Assembly (NCBI GenBank): GCA_902595855.1
Contig: CACJRY010000001.1
Coordinates: 1 to 64,000 of the forward strand
Direction: 5' to 3'
DNA: 64,000 bases
Source: an uncultured Alphaproteobacteria bacterium
GTDB taxonomy: Bacteria; Pseudomonadota; Alphaproteobacteria; HIMB59; GCA-002718135
Below, one piece after another: positions 37,061-47,072 of this stretch; the first letter of the stretch is position 1, and the number at the start of each line of letters is the position of its first letter. The notes below the pieces were generated by a model. The model was not told where the DNA came from. It searched no databases and saw only the letters and a program-made list of their open reading frames with translations. The position numbers were made by a program, and so were the translations under genes.

Positions 37061-37957
37061 ATGGCATTACCTAGTTACGCATCACCTGTTCAGAAAACCT
37101 ATTACTACCTCTACTTGTTCTTTTGTGGTGTTGTATTCTTTTTTTTAGTTGCTCCATTAATAGCTATAGTGCCTATATCATTTAGTGTTTCACCTTTTAT
37201 GGTTTTTACTGATGGGATGCTGGCATGGCCTCCAGATCCTGAAGCTTGGTCTTTAAGATGGTATAAAAATATGATTGGTGATTGTAGTGCAGATGTAGTT
37301 TCTTCTACAGTCCCTTGTTCAAACAAATGGATGATAGGCACTCTTAACAGTTTCTTCATTGGTATTGTAGCTACAGTTATTGCTACTTCTCTTGGAACAT
37401 TAGCTGCATTGGGATTAAGTCGACCTCATATGCCTTTCAAAGGAATTATAATGGCAATTCTAATCTCACCAATGATTGTTCCTTTGATTATAACAGCTGC
37501 AGGCATGTTCTTTTTTTATGCTAGAATAAATTTAGTTTATACTTTCACAGGAGTAATTTTAGCCCATGTAGCTCTAGCTACACCATTTGTAGTAATCACA
37601 GTTACTGCAACTTTGGTTGGGTTTGATATGAATATGGTTAAAGCTGCTCAAAGTTTGGGTGCAAGACCTGTTAAAACTTTTTTTAGAGTAATTATGCCAT
37701 TAATTTTACCGGGTATAATTTCTGGAGCGTTATTTGCTTTTATTACTTCTTTTGATGAAGTTGTAATTGTTATGTTTATGGCAAGCTTAGATCAACTTAC
37801 AATTCCTAAGCAAATGTGGGCTGGAATAAGACAGGAAATTAGCCCTGTAATTTTATGTATGGCAACGTGTTTGGTAGCACTTTCAATTTTCTTGTTAACT
37901 ACAGTTGAATTATTAAGAAGACGATCAGAGCGATTACGCGGCATTAAACCAAGATAG
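37061..37957 (+). CDS. potC: Pot-type ABC transporter permease (PotC-like)
   Basis: 298 aa; permease motif AAQSLGARPVKTFFRVIMPLILPGIISG. Confidence 0.85.
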   Translation: MALPSYASPVQKTYYYLYLFFCGVVFFFLVAPLIAIVPISFSVSPFMVFTDGMLAWPPDPEAWSLRWYKNMIGDCSADVVSSTVPCSNKWMIGTLNSFFIGIVATVIATSLGTLAALGLSRPHMPFKGIIMAILISPMIVPLIITAAGMFFFYARINLVYTFTGVILAHVALATPFVVITVTATLVGFDMNMVKAAQSLGARPVKTFFRVIMPLILPGIISGALFAFITSFDEVVIVMFMASLDQLTIPKQMWAGIRQEISPVILCMATCLVALSIFLLTTVELLRRRSERLRGIKPR

Positions 37958-37963
37958 AATATA

Positions 37964-39199
37964 ATGACTAAGCCGCATATTGCTGTGGTTGGCGCTGGTA
38001 TAGTTGGCATATGCACAGCATATTTTTTGAGTAAATCAGGATTTAAAGTTACACTTATTGATAAAAATGATCCTGGTACAATGACGAGTTATGGTCATGC
38101 ATGTACATTTGCAGATTACGCCTGTGTTCCAGTTAATTCTCCAGATTTATTTAAAGAAATACCTACAATGCTTTTAAAAAGTGATGGACCACTTGCAGTA
38201 GATTTTTTACATGTTTTTAAAAATTTTAGTTGGGCTTATAAATTTTTACAAAATTGCACGGCTAATAAAGTTGAATATATCTCAAATTCTTTGGGCAACT
38301 TATTAAATAATGCTAGCACAAGTTATGATGAGATTTTTAATGATGTAGATGTTTCAAAATATATTAAAAATGAAGAGGCTTTATACTTATATCAAAATGA
38401 AAATGAATTTTTAAAAGCAAAAATTTCAAATACTGTAAGAGAAAATAATGGAGTTAAAATAAAAATTTTATCTAAAAAAGAAATTTTAGATATGGAACCA
38501 AATCTTGCTTCAGTTTTTTATAATGGTCAGCTTTTTATGGGATCTCGACATACGACTAATCCTCAGGAAATAAGTAACAAAATATTTGAGTCTTTTATTA
38601 ATAATGGAGGAAATTTTTACAAAAAGAGTGTTAAAAATATTTTACCTAATGAGGTGGGTGTCGGACTTAGTTATGATGAAACTACTCATAATTTTGATAA
38701 AGTGGTTGTTTGTACTGGAGCATGGTCAAAGACTTTGACAAAAAACTATGGAGATGATTTTCCCTTAGATACTGAGAGAGGATATCATGTTTTATTTAAT
38801 AATAATGATTTAATAAAAAGACCTATAGGTTGGTCACAAAGTGGTTTTTATCTCGTTCAACTTGAAGAAGGCCTAAGAGCAGCTGGTACAGTTGAAATTG
38901 CAGGTTTACATAAACCAGAAAATAAAAAAAGAACAAAAATGATTGAAATTCAGGCACGAAAATTATTACCACAACTAAACGAAGTTAAAAGTACTTGGTT
39001 AGGATTTAGACCAACGCTACCTGATTCATTACCAGTTATAGGCCAATCAGAAAAAAGTAAAAATATAATATATGGATTTGGACATCAACACATTGGTTGG
39101 ACTCTAGGAGCAGTAACTGGAAAAATAATTAATTCATTATGTAATGATCGAGTGCCAAATATTAATATTGAGCCATTTAAACCTAATCGATTTAATTAG
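37964..39199 (+). CDS. FAD-dependent D-amino acid dehydrogenase/oxidase (DadA-like)
   Basis: 411 aa; IAVVGAGIVGICTAYFLSKSGFKVTLIDKND; WLGFRPTLPDSLPVIG. Confidence 0.82.
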   Translation: MTKPHIAVVGAGIVGICTAYFLSKSGFKVTLIDKNDPGTMTSYGHACTFADYACVPVNSPDLFKEIPTMLLKSDGPLAVDFLHVFKNFSWAYKFLQNCTANKVEYISNSLGNLLNNASTSYDEIFNDVDVSKYIKNEEALYLYQNENEFLKAKISNTVRENNGVKIKILSKKEILDMEPNLASVFYNGQLFMGSRHTTNPQEISNKIFESFINNGGNFYKKSVKNILPNEVGVGLSYDETTHNFDKVVVCTGAWSKTLTKNYGDDFPLDTERGYHVLFNNNDLIKRPIGWSQSGFYLVQLEEGLRAAGTVEIAGLHKPENKKRTKMIEIQARKLLPQLNEVKSTWLGFRPTLPDSLPVIGQSEKSKNIIYGFGHQHIGWTLGAVTGKIINSLCNDRVPNINIEPFKPNRFN

Positions 39200-40629
39200 T
39201 CTAAACTAATTCCCACGTTTTTAACTTGAAGATATGATTTGAGGGCATCTACACCTTTTTCTCTACTATAGCCTGATTGTTTGTAACCTCCAAATGGAGT
39301 TGCATGATTGCCTGCAAACCATTTATTAACATAAACCTGTCCTGACTCTAATTTACTTGCAGTCCACGATGCTTTTTTTAGATCTTTAGTGAAAACTCCC
39401 GCACCTAATCCAAAATCAGTATCATTAGCAATATGAATTGCCTCATCTTGATCTTCATATTCAAGAACTGATAAAACTGGACCAAATATTTCTTCTCTAG
39501 CTACTGATGTGTTTTGTTTGACATTATTTAAAACTGTTGCTTCCATAAAATATCCTTCACGATCAGCTCTTTTTCCACCATGAACAGCTTCTGCCCCTTG
39601 CTGAACACCAGAACGAGCATAACCCTCAACTTTTTCAAGTTGCTTTTCTGAAATAATTGGTGTTAGTCCTGTATCTTTTTCGTACCCAGGCCCAACTTTA
39701 AGAGACTTACTCAAATCCACAAGTTTTTCGATTAATTCATTTTTAACTGATTTATGAACTACCAATCGTGACATGGCTGTACATATTTGGCCAGCAACTC
39801 CAAAAATACCATGACGTGCACTGTCTATAACTTGATCAAGATCAGCATCTTCATAAACTATACCTGCTGATTTTCCACCAAGCTCAATTACTGCTGGAAT
39901 TGTTTTATCTGCACATGAGTGTAATATTTTTTTTCCTGTAGAAACCGAACCAGTAAATACAACATGATTTACATCTGGATGTGATACTAAATAAGAACCA
40001 GCTTCATTTCCATATCCACAAATTATATTTACAAGTCCGTTTGGAACACCTGCATTTTCAATTGCTTTTGCAAAAAAAGTTGCCGAAAGAGGTGTTAGTT
40101 CAGCAGTTTTTACAATTGTTGAATTCCCTGTTGCAAAGGAACATGCAAGAGATCTACCAACCATTGATATTGGAAAGTTCCATGGAACAATATGTGCAGA
40201 CACTCCAAATGGTTCTAAAACAGTATAATCAAAAATAGTAGGTGAGACAGGAATTGTTTTACCTTCAAGTTTATCAGTCAGACCAGCATAATAATCAAAC
40301 ATATCAGCTACATCATTAAATTCTTTTATTGCTGCACCCAGCATTTTACCATTTTCATAGCAAAGCATCTTTCCACCTTCATCAGCTATTTTTCTTGTTT
40401 CATCTGCAATGCGGTGCATCAGTTTTGCTCTTTCAAGTAAAGGCATGTCAACTAGTACTCTTGAATTAAATGCTGCTTTTGCTGCAGATACTGCAAGATC
40501 TACTTCATTCTTTTTTGCGCAAGAAATTTCTCCTATAATTTTACCTGTTGCAGGATCATCAACTTGGATAATGTCTCTAGATTCACTCTCGATCCATTTA
40601 CCGTCAATATAATTTTTATAAAGTTTCAT
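39196..40629 (-). CDS. Aldehyde dehydrogenase family protein
   Basis: 477 aa; VIELGGKSAGIVYEDADLD, GQICTAMSRLVV. Confidence 0.85.
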   Translation of the reverse strand: MKLYKNYIDGKWIESESRDIIQVDDPATGKIIGEISCAKKNEVDLAVSAAKAAFNSRVLVDMPLLERAKLMHRIADETRKIADEGGKMLCYENGKMLGAAIKEFNDVADMFDYYAGLTDKLEGKTIPVSPTIFDYTVLEPFGVSAHIVPWNFPISMVGRSLACSFATGNSTIVKTAELTPLSATFFAKAIENAGVPNGLVNIICGYGNEAGSYLVSHPDVNHVVFTGSVSTGKKILHSCADKTIPAVIELGGKSAGIVYEDADLDQVIDSARHGIFGVAGQICTAMSRLVVHKSVKNELIEKLVDLSKSLKVGPGYEKDTGLTPIISEKQLEKVEGYARSGVQQGAEAVHGGKRADREGYFMEATVLNNVKQNTSVAREEIFGPVLSVLEYEDQDEAIHIANDTDFGLGAGVFTKDLKKASWTASKLESGQVYVNKWFAGNHATPFGGYKQSGYSREKGVDALKSYLQVKNVGISLD

Positions 40630-40684
40630 AATTCTTTGTTTGAAAATGTTTATTTAATCTGTAATTATTCCTTATCACAAAAAC

Positions 40685-41197
40685 ATGCCAAATATAATTA
40701 AATATTACGTTAAATTTATAGATTATATTAGTCTTAAAACAGGCAGGGCAACTATGTACCTCGTGTTTGTAATGATGTTTATTTTAATTTTATCATTTGT
40801 TACACGTAATATAATTAATATCCCTCTAATATGGATAATTGAAATGGCGCAGTTTGTTATGACTGGTTATTATCTATTAGGTGGTGGGTACTCTCTTCTA
40901 TCAGATGATCATGTTAGAATGGATTTAATTTATAGTAGATTTAATGATAGGACCAAAGCTTTACTCGATACTTTGACTAGTGTTTTTTTAATTACCTATC
41001 TTGTCATATTATTGATTGGTGCATACTCAAGCTTGCAATATACTATTCAAACTAACCAAAGGCTCTTTACAGCTTGGGCTCCTTATGTGTGGCCTATAAA
41101 AACTGTTATGTTATTCGGCATTTTACTAATGTTGCTGCAATCTATTTCAATTTTTTTTAAAGATCTGGCAAAAACTTTTAATCTGGAGATTAAATGA
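40685..41197 (+). CDS. dctQ: TRAP transporter small permease (DctQ-like)
   Basis: 170 aa, four TM segments, adjacent to DctM/DctP. Confidence 0.85.
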   Translation: MPNIIKYYVKFIDYISLKTGRATMYLVFVMMFILILSFVTRNIINIPLIWIIEMAQFVMTGYYLLGGGYSLLSDDHVRMDLIYSRFNDRTKALLDTLTSVFLITYLVILLIGAYSSLQYTIQTNQRLFTAWAPYVWPIKTVMLFGILLMLLQSISIFFKDLAKTFNLEIK

Positions 41198-42531
41198 TAG
41201 CAGATTATGTAAGTTATGAAATGATAGCTATTACGATGTTTGCAACAATGTTGTTAATGTTGCTAACTGGTCAAAGAGTTTTTGGCGCTATTGGTTTTGT
41301 GGCAGCAATGGCAGCATTATTACTTTGGGGTGATGGCGCTGTACAAATGCCTTACACAGCATCGTGGAAATTATTCAAGTGGTACCCAATGCTTACTTTA
41401 CCTTTATTTATTTATATGGGTTATATGATATCGGAGTCAGGTATTGCAGATGACTTATATAAAATGTTTCATGTTTATTTTGGTGGCATAAAGGGAGGAT
41501 TAGCTATTGGAACAATGGCAATGATGGTTGCAATCTCAGCCATGAATGGTTTGAGTGTAGCAGGTATGGCAATTGGAGCAACTATCGCTTTACCGGCAAT
41601 GTTAAAACTTGGTTATGATAAAAGAATGATTACTGGGGTAGTACAGGCTGGAAGCTCTCTTGGAATTTTAGTGCCTCCAAGTGTTGTGCTTGTACTTTAT
41701 GGAATGATAGCAAGACAACCAGTTAGTAAATTATGGTTAGCAGGTATTCTTCCAGGAATAATGATGGCGACATTATTTATTTTATACATTTACATTAGAT
41801 GTAAACTTCAACCTGAATTGGGCCCCGCACTTCCAAAAGAAGAAAGGCAAATTACAAGAGCGGAAAAATTTAAATTACTTCAAGCAGGATTAATACCTTT
41901 TGCAATCTTCTTTTCTATGACTGGCTTGTTTCTTATGGGCATAGCAAGTTTAGTTGAGTGTTCAGCTGTAGGAGCTTTTGGTGCATCTTTAGCTGCGTTA
42001 TTAAAAGGAAAGCTTACTTGGAGTGTTATTGAGACTACTCTCAAAAAAACCCTTGGCGTATCATGTATGTTTATGTGGATCATATTAGCTGCTCTTAGCT
42101 TTGGGGCAGTATTTGATGGGATAGGTGCAGTAAGAGCAATTGAAACTTTATTTATTGAAAGGTGGAATCTGAGTCCTTGGGGCGTTCTTATAATGATGCA
42201 GCTCTCATATATTTTAATGGGAATGTTTTTAGATGACACAGCTATGCTTGTAATTGTAGCACCTCTATATGTGCCGTTGATTATAGCATTAGGTTTCGAT
42301 CCTATTTGGTATGGAGTCTTATATACAATTACATGTCAAATTGCATATATGACACCTCCTTTTGGTTACAATTTATTTTTAATGAGGGCAATGGCCCCGA
42401 AGGAAATTAATTTGATGGATATTTATAGATCTATTATTCCTTTCGTACTCGTAATGTGTCTTGGTTTAGCAATAGTAATGATTTTCCCTGAAATTGCTAC
42501 TTGGCTTCCAGAATATGTATCAAGAAAATAA
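41194..42531 (+). CDS. dctM: TRAP transporter large permease (DctM-like)
   Basis: 445 aa; GLSVAGMAIGATIALPAMLKLGYDKRMITGVVQAGSSLGILVPPSVVLVLYG. Confidence 0.92.
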   Translation: MIADYVSYEMIAITMFATMLLMLLTGQRVFGAIGFVAAMAALLLWGDGAVQMPYTASWKLFKWYPMLTLPLFIYMGYMISESGIADDLYKMFHVYFGGIKGGLAIGTMAMMVAISAMNGLSVAGMAIGATIALPAMLKLGYDKRMITGVVQAGSSLGILVPPSVVLVLYGMIARQPVSKLWLAGILPGIMMATLFILYIYIRCKLQPELGPALPKEERQITRAEKFKLLQAGLIPFAIFFSMTGLFLMGIASLVECSAVGAFGASLAALLKGKLTWSVIETTLKKTLGVSCMFMWIILAALSFGAVFDGIGAVRAIETLFIERWNLSPWGVLIMMQLSYILMGMFLDDTAMLVIVAPLYVPLIIALGFDPIWYGVLYTITCQIAYMTPPFGYNLFLMRAMAPKEINLMDIYRSIIPFVLVMCLGLAIVMIFPEIATWLPEYVSRK

Positions 42532-42609
42532 TTAAATTACTTGATTTAAGGCAATTTACACATCAAAATAAAAAATTATTTATTATTTTAAACTTTAGGA
42601 GGTAGTTAA

Positions 42610-43680
42610 ATGAAAAATAAAAAAAATATCACTAAAAGACGTGAATTTTTAAAAAAAGCAGGTTTAGTATCTGCAGGTGCTATCGGTGCTTCCACATTAG
42701 CAGCGCCATATGCATACGCAGCAACCAATCCCATTAAGTGGAGACTTCAGACTTATTCTGGTGCTCCTTTAGGAGCGCACGTTGTGCTTCCACAAATTGA
42801 AGCATTTAACAAAGCAGCTCATGGCGAGATGGAAATTGAACTATATTATGCTGATCAATTAGTTCCAACTGATGAATTATTCAGAGCAATGCAAGCTGGC
42901 ACTATTGATGCCGTACAGAGTGATGATGCAACAATGGGTTCCCCAGTTGATATATCTGTATTTGGTGGATATTTTCCATTTGCAACTCGTTACAGCTTAG
43001 ATGTCCCTGCAATGTTTAAGTATTATGGATTAGATAATATTTGGGCAGAAGCTTACGGTGAAGTAGATAATGTTACTTGGCTTAGTACTAGTGCTTGGGA
43101 TCCTTGTCATTTATTTACAGTTAATAAACCAGTTAGATCTCTAGCAGATATGAAGGGTCTTCGAGTTTTTGGAGTTCCTACAGCTGGACGATTCATGGCT
43201 AAGTATGGTTTAATTCCTGTAATTGTTCCTTGGGATGATGTTGAAGTTGCAATGCAAACTGGTGAACTTGATGGAGTATGTTGGTGTGGTTTCACAGAAG
43301 CATATGAAGTTGGATGGGCTGATATATGCAACTATGCTCTAACAAATTCTGTTACAGGGGCTTGGTTTGGTTCATATTTTGCTAATTCAAAGAGTTGGGA
43401 AAAGCTATCTCCAAAACTTCAAGAATTATTTAAAATGTCAATCGATCAATCACATTACTACAGACAAGTATGGTATTGGGGTGGAGAAGCAGATCTTCGT
43501 GTTAACGGTAAAAAGATGGAGCTTACAAGTATACCTTCCGATGAGTGGAGTCAGGTTGTTAAAGATGCTTCAGGATTTTGGGATGAAGTTGCGAGTCAAA
43601 GTCCAAGAAGTGGAAAAGTTGTTGAGGCATTTAAATTATATGCAGCTACAATGGATAAAGCTGGCTATCCTTATAGATAA
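42610..43680 (+). CDS. dctP: TRAP transporter substrate-binding protein (Tat-exported, DctP/TakP-like)
   Basis: 356 aa; Tat signal TKRREFLKKAGLVSAGAIG; TRAP SBP fold. Confidence 0.88.
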   Translation: MKNKKNITKRREFLKKAGLVSAGAIGASTLAAPYAYAATNPIKWRLQTYSGAPLGAHVVLPQIEAFNKAAHGEMEIELYYADQLVPTDELFRAMQAGTIDAVQSDDATMGSPVDISVFGGYFPFATRYSLDVPAMFKYYGLDNIWAEAYGEVDNVTWLSTSAWDPCHLFTVNKPVRSLADMKGLRVFGVPTAGRFMAKYGLIPVIVPWDDVEVAMQTGELDGVCWCGFTEAYEVGWADICNYALTNSVTGAWFGSYFANSKSWEKLSPKLQELFKMSIDQSHYYRQVWYWGGEADLRVNGKKMELTSIPSDEWSQVVKDASGFWDEVASQSPRSGKVVEAFKLYAATMDKAGYPYR

Positions 43681-43699
43681 TTGATCTGAATTTTTATTT

Positions 43700-43724
43700 A
43701 AGCATCTCGTTAATCGAGATGCTT
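43700..43724. terminator. Terminator between dctP and the convergent SDR gene
   Basis: AAGCATCTCG-TTAAT-CGAGATGCTT. Confidence 0.85.
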
Positions 43725-44470
43725 TAAGGTCTCGCTTTTAGACCACCATCTACAACAATTTCAGTTCCCGTTATAAATGAACTTTGTTCACTTAATAAGA
43801 ATAATACAGTATCAGAAATGTTTTCAGGTTTCCCAACTCTTTGAAGAGGGATCACCCTTGTTAAATTTTTCTTAGCAGTAGGATTATTTTTCCATCTTTC
43901 CTGCATTGGTGTTTCTATTGGGCCAGGTAAGATACTGTTGGATCGAATATTTTTATTTGCATATTGAATTGCAATAGACTTTGATAATCTAATCATTGCA
44001 GCTTTAGAAGCTCCATAAGCTTCTTGAGGTTTATCATCTCCACTCAATGCATCAATAGATGATATATTAACTATGGAACCAAATTTATTTTTTTTCATAC
44101 TTGGTAATATTTTTTTTAAAACAAGAAACATGGATTTAAGATTAATTTCAAAAACTTTATCCCATATACTTGTCTGAATTTTTTCAATTCCTAAATCTTT
44201 GTTAAACCACAAGACTCCCGCAGCATTTATTAAGTAATCTATTCTTTTTTGTTTTTTTATAAATTTATCTATAACTTGGTTGATTGCATTTTTGTTACTT
44301 AAATCTACTTTTTCAAAATATATAAATTTATTCGCAGTAAATTTTGGCTTTTTAATATCAAGTATAAGAACCTTTATTTTTAATTTTGCAAGTTTTTTTG
44401 ATACATCTAGACCAATTCCTCCAGAACCTCCAGTTACTACAGCTACTTTACCTTTAAACGTTAATTTCAT
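43724..44470 (-). CDS. Short-chain dehydrogenase/reductase
   Basis: 248 aa; VVTGGSGGIGLDVSK, YGASKAAMIRLSKS. Confidence 0.88.
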   Translation of the reverse strand: MKLTFKGKVAVVTGGSGGIGLDVSKKLAKLKIKVLILDIKKPKFTANKFIYFEKVDLSNKNAINQVIDKFIKKQKRIDYLINAAGVLWFNKDLGIEKIQTSIWDKVFEINLKSMFLVLKKILPSMKKNKFGSIVNISSIDALSGDDKPQEAYGASKAAMIRLSKSIAIQYANKNIRSNSILPGPIETPMQERWKNNPTAKKNLTRVIPLQRVGKPENISDTVLFLLSEQSSFITGTEIVVDGGLKARP

Positions 44471-44528
44471 TGCTTTAAAATATAAAAAATTAATTGATTT
44501 AATATCTTAAAATCACTAAATCGTAAAC

Positions 44529-45908
44529 ATGCTTAAAACTATATCTCCAATAGACAATTCAATTTTCGTAGAAAGACCATATGCAACCTCCACTGTAATT
44601 GAAAATACCCTTCATTTATCAGATCAAACAAAATTAAAATGGAAAAATACAAGTTTGCAAGAAAGAAAAAAACTAGTCCTTAAATTTGTAGAAGTTTTTT
44701 TATCTAACAATAAAGAAATTGAAGAAGAGTTATGCAGGCAGATGGGCAGACCTTTGTCACAATGTGCAGGTGAAATGCGTGGCTTTGAAGAAAGAGCACT
44801 ATATATGATTGATAATGCAGATAAGGCATTACAAAAAGTTGTTTCAAAGAATGACAGTGAGTTTGATAATTTTATTAAAAAAGATCCACTAGGAACAATA
44901 TTTGTAATAGCACCATGGAATTATCCTTATAATACTTCTGTAAATTCAATAGTGCCAAGTTTGCTTGCTGGAAACTGTGTAATATTAAAACATTCTTCTC
45001 AAACACCTCTTTGCGCAGAACAGCTCCTAAAAGCATCAGAAAAAGCTGGTTTGCCTAAAAATGTTTTTCAAATATTACACTTAGACCATTCTTCTACTTC
45101 AAAAGTTATTGCTGATAGCCGTATTGATCACGTTTTATTTACAGGCTCTGTTTCAGGAGGAATAGAAGTTAAAAAAGCAATTGGAACAAGATTTATTGGA
45201 GCAGGTTTAGAATTAGGTGGAAAAGATCCTGCATATGTTAGGAGTGATTGTAATTTTGATCATGCAGTTGAAAATTTAGTCGATGGCTCTTATTATAATT
45301 CTGGTCAATCTTGCTGTGGCATTGAGAGAATATATGTGGATGAAAAAATTTTCGATAATTTTGTTGATGCGTTTAAAGCACAAACTGAAAAATATATCTT
45401 AAACAATCCGATGGATAATTCTACTAACCTTGGACCTGTTGTCAAATTGAGTGCTGCTAATAATATACGTAATCAAGTATCAAAAGCTCTAAACAATGGA
45501 GCTAAAAATATAATTGATGTATCTAAATTTAAAATTGATAATTCTGAAAATTGCTATGTATCTCCATCAGCACTTATAAATGTTGACCATAGTATGGAAT
45601 TTATGATGGAAGAAACTTTTGGTCCAACAGTGGGGATAATGAAAGTCAAAAATGAGGATGAAGCTGAGAGATTAATGAATGATAGTCCTTATGGTTTAAC
45701 TGCCAGCATTTGGACTTCAGATAAAGATTTTGCTTCTCATTTTGGAAACAGAATTCATACAGGTACCTTTTTTATGAATAGATGTGATTACCTAGATCCA
45801 GGACTAGCCTGGACAGGAGTCAAAGATACTGGCATGGGTGTTACATTATCTGTTTTAGGATTTGATCATCTAACTAGGGCAAAAAGTTATCATTTAAGGA
45901 GAGTATAA
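44529..45908 (+). CDS. Aldehyde dehydrogenase family protein
   Basis: 459 aa; APWNYPYNTSVNSIVPSLLAGNCVILKHSSQTPL, GLELGGKDPAYV, SGQSCCGIERIYV. Confidence 0.85.
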   Translation: MLKTISPIDNSIFVERPYATSTVIENTLHLSDQTKLKWKNTSLQERKKLVLKFVEVFLSNNKEIEEELCRQMGRPLSQCAGEMRGFEERALYMIDNADKALQKVVSKNDSEFDNFIKKDPLGTIFVIAPWNYPYNTSVNSIVPSLLAGNCVILKHSSQTPLCAEQLLKASEKAGLPKNVFQILHLDHSSTSKVIADSRIDHVLFTGSVSGGIEVKKAIGTRFIGAGLELGGKDPAYVRSDCNFDHAVENLVDGSYYNSGQSCCGIERIYVDEKIFDNFVDAFKAQTEKYILNNPMDNSTNLGPVVKLSAANNIRNQVSKALNNGAKNIIDVSKFKIDNSENCYVSPSALINVDHSMEFMMEETFGPTVGIMKVKNEDEAERLMNDSPYGLTASIWTSDKDFASHFGNRIHTGTFFMNRCDYLDPGLAWTGVKDTGMGVTLSVLGFDHLTRAKSYHLRRV

Positions 45909-45913
45909 TAGAG

Positions 45914-47062
45914 ATGATGTCAATGAACTGGAATTATCCAACGAGTATTTGGTTTGGGGAAAAAAGAATTAATGAAATTCAAAAAGCTTGTGATAGCCTA
46001 AATATAAAAAATCCGTTAATCGTAACAGATCCTGGCATCTTAAAAACAAATATAATTCAAAAAATAAATGAATCATTAACTCAGAAAGCTGATATCTTTA
46101 GTGATGTTCAATCAAACCCTACCGGAAGTAATGTTGAAAAGGGCGTCTTAAATTTTAATGCCAATTCTCATGATGGTGTAATTGCTGTCGGTGGAGGCTC
46201 AGGTATGGACGTTGGCAAAGGAATAGCTTTTATGGCTGGACAAACTAGACCATTATGGGATTTTGAAGATATCGGTGATTATTGGACGAGAGCAAATAGC
46301 GATGTAATTAAACCAATAATAGCTGTTCCAACTACAGCAGGTACTGGTTCTGAAACAGGAAGAGCTGGAGTTTATACAAATGAAATAACGAAGGAAAAAA
46401 AAATAATTTTTCATCCTAAAATGCTTCCTTCATTAGTTATACTAGATCCTGAATTGACTGAACCTTTACCTAAAAATCTTACTGCCTTTACAGGAATGGA
46501 TGCTTTAGCTCATTGCATTGAAGCTTATAGCTCCAATTTCTTCCATCCTCTATCTCAAGGAATCGCTCTTGAGGGTATGAGTATTGTAAAAAATTTTTTA
46601 ATTAGAGCTTATGAAGATGGAACAGATATGGAGGCAAGGGGGAATATGTTAGCAGCATCTTCAATGGGATCAATTGCTTTTCAAAAAGGTCTAGGAGCCA
46701 TTCATTCATTAAGTCATCCAGTTGGTGCAATTTATAATACTCATCATGGATTAACTAATGCAGTTTTCATGCCTTATGTTTTGAAAAGAAATAAAAATGT
46801 TATTGAAGAAAAAATGATTTCTTTATCTAGATATTTAAATTTAGCAGATTATTCCTTTGATGGAATTATGAGTTGGATTCTAGAATTAAGAGAAAAATTA
46901 TCAATACCTCATACGCTAAAAGATCTGATTAATGATGATTCAAATTTTAAGAAAATGAGCGTAATGGCAAAAGAAGATCCATCTACAGGAGGCAACCCTG
47001 TGGAATTAGAAGTATCAGATTTTGAAGAGTTATATCAAAATTCTTTTTACGGAAAATTATAA
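45914..47062 (+). CDS. Iron-containing alcohol dehydrogenase
   Basis: 382 aa; GGGSGMDVGKGIAF, PTTAGTGSETGRAGV, MDALAHCIEAY, HSLSHPVGAIYNTHHGLTNA. Confidence 0.9.
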   Translation: MMSMNWNYPTSIWFGEKRINEIQKACDSLNIKNPLIVTDPGILKTNIIQKINESLTQKADIFSDVQSNPTGSNVEKGVLNFNANSHDGVIAVGGGSGMDVGKGIAFMAGQTRPLWDFEDIGDYWTRANSDVIKPIIAVPTTAGTGSETGRAGVYTNEITKEKKIIFHPKMLPSLVILDPELTEPLPKNLTAFTGMDALAHCIEAYSSNFFHPLSQGIALEGMSIVKNFLIRAYEDGTDMEARGNMLAASSMGSIAFQKGLGAIHSLSHPVGAIYNTHHGLTNAVFMPYVLKRNKNVIEEKMISLSRYLNLADYSFDGIMSWILELREKLSIPHTLKDLINDDSNFKKMSVMAKEDPSTGGNPVELEVSDFEELYQNSFYGKL

Positions 47063-47072
47063 AAATTTAATT

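Noticed and set aside
41880-42239. 119-aa minus-strand ORF opposite dctM
   Set aside because: Antisense shadow of a conserved hydrophobic TRAP permease.
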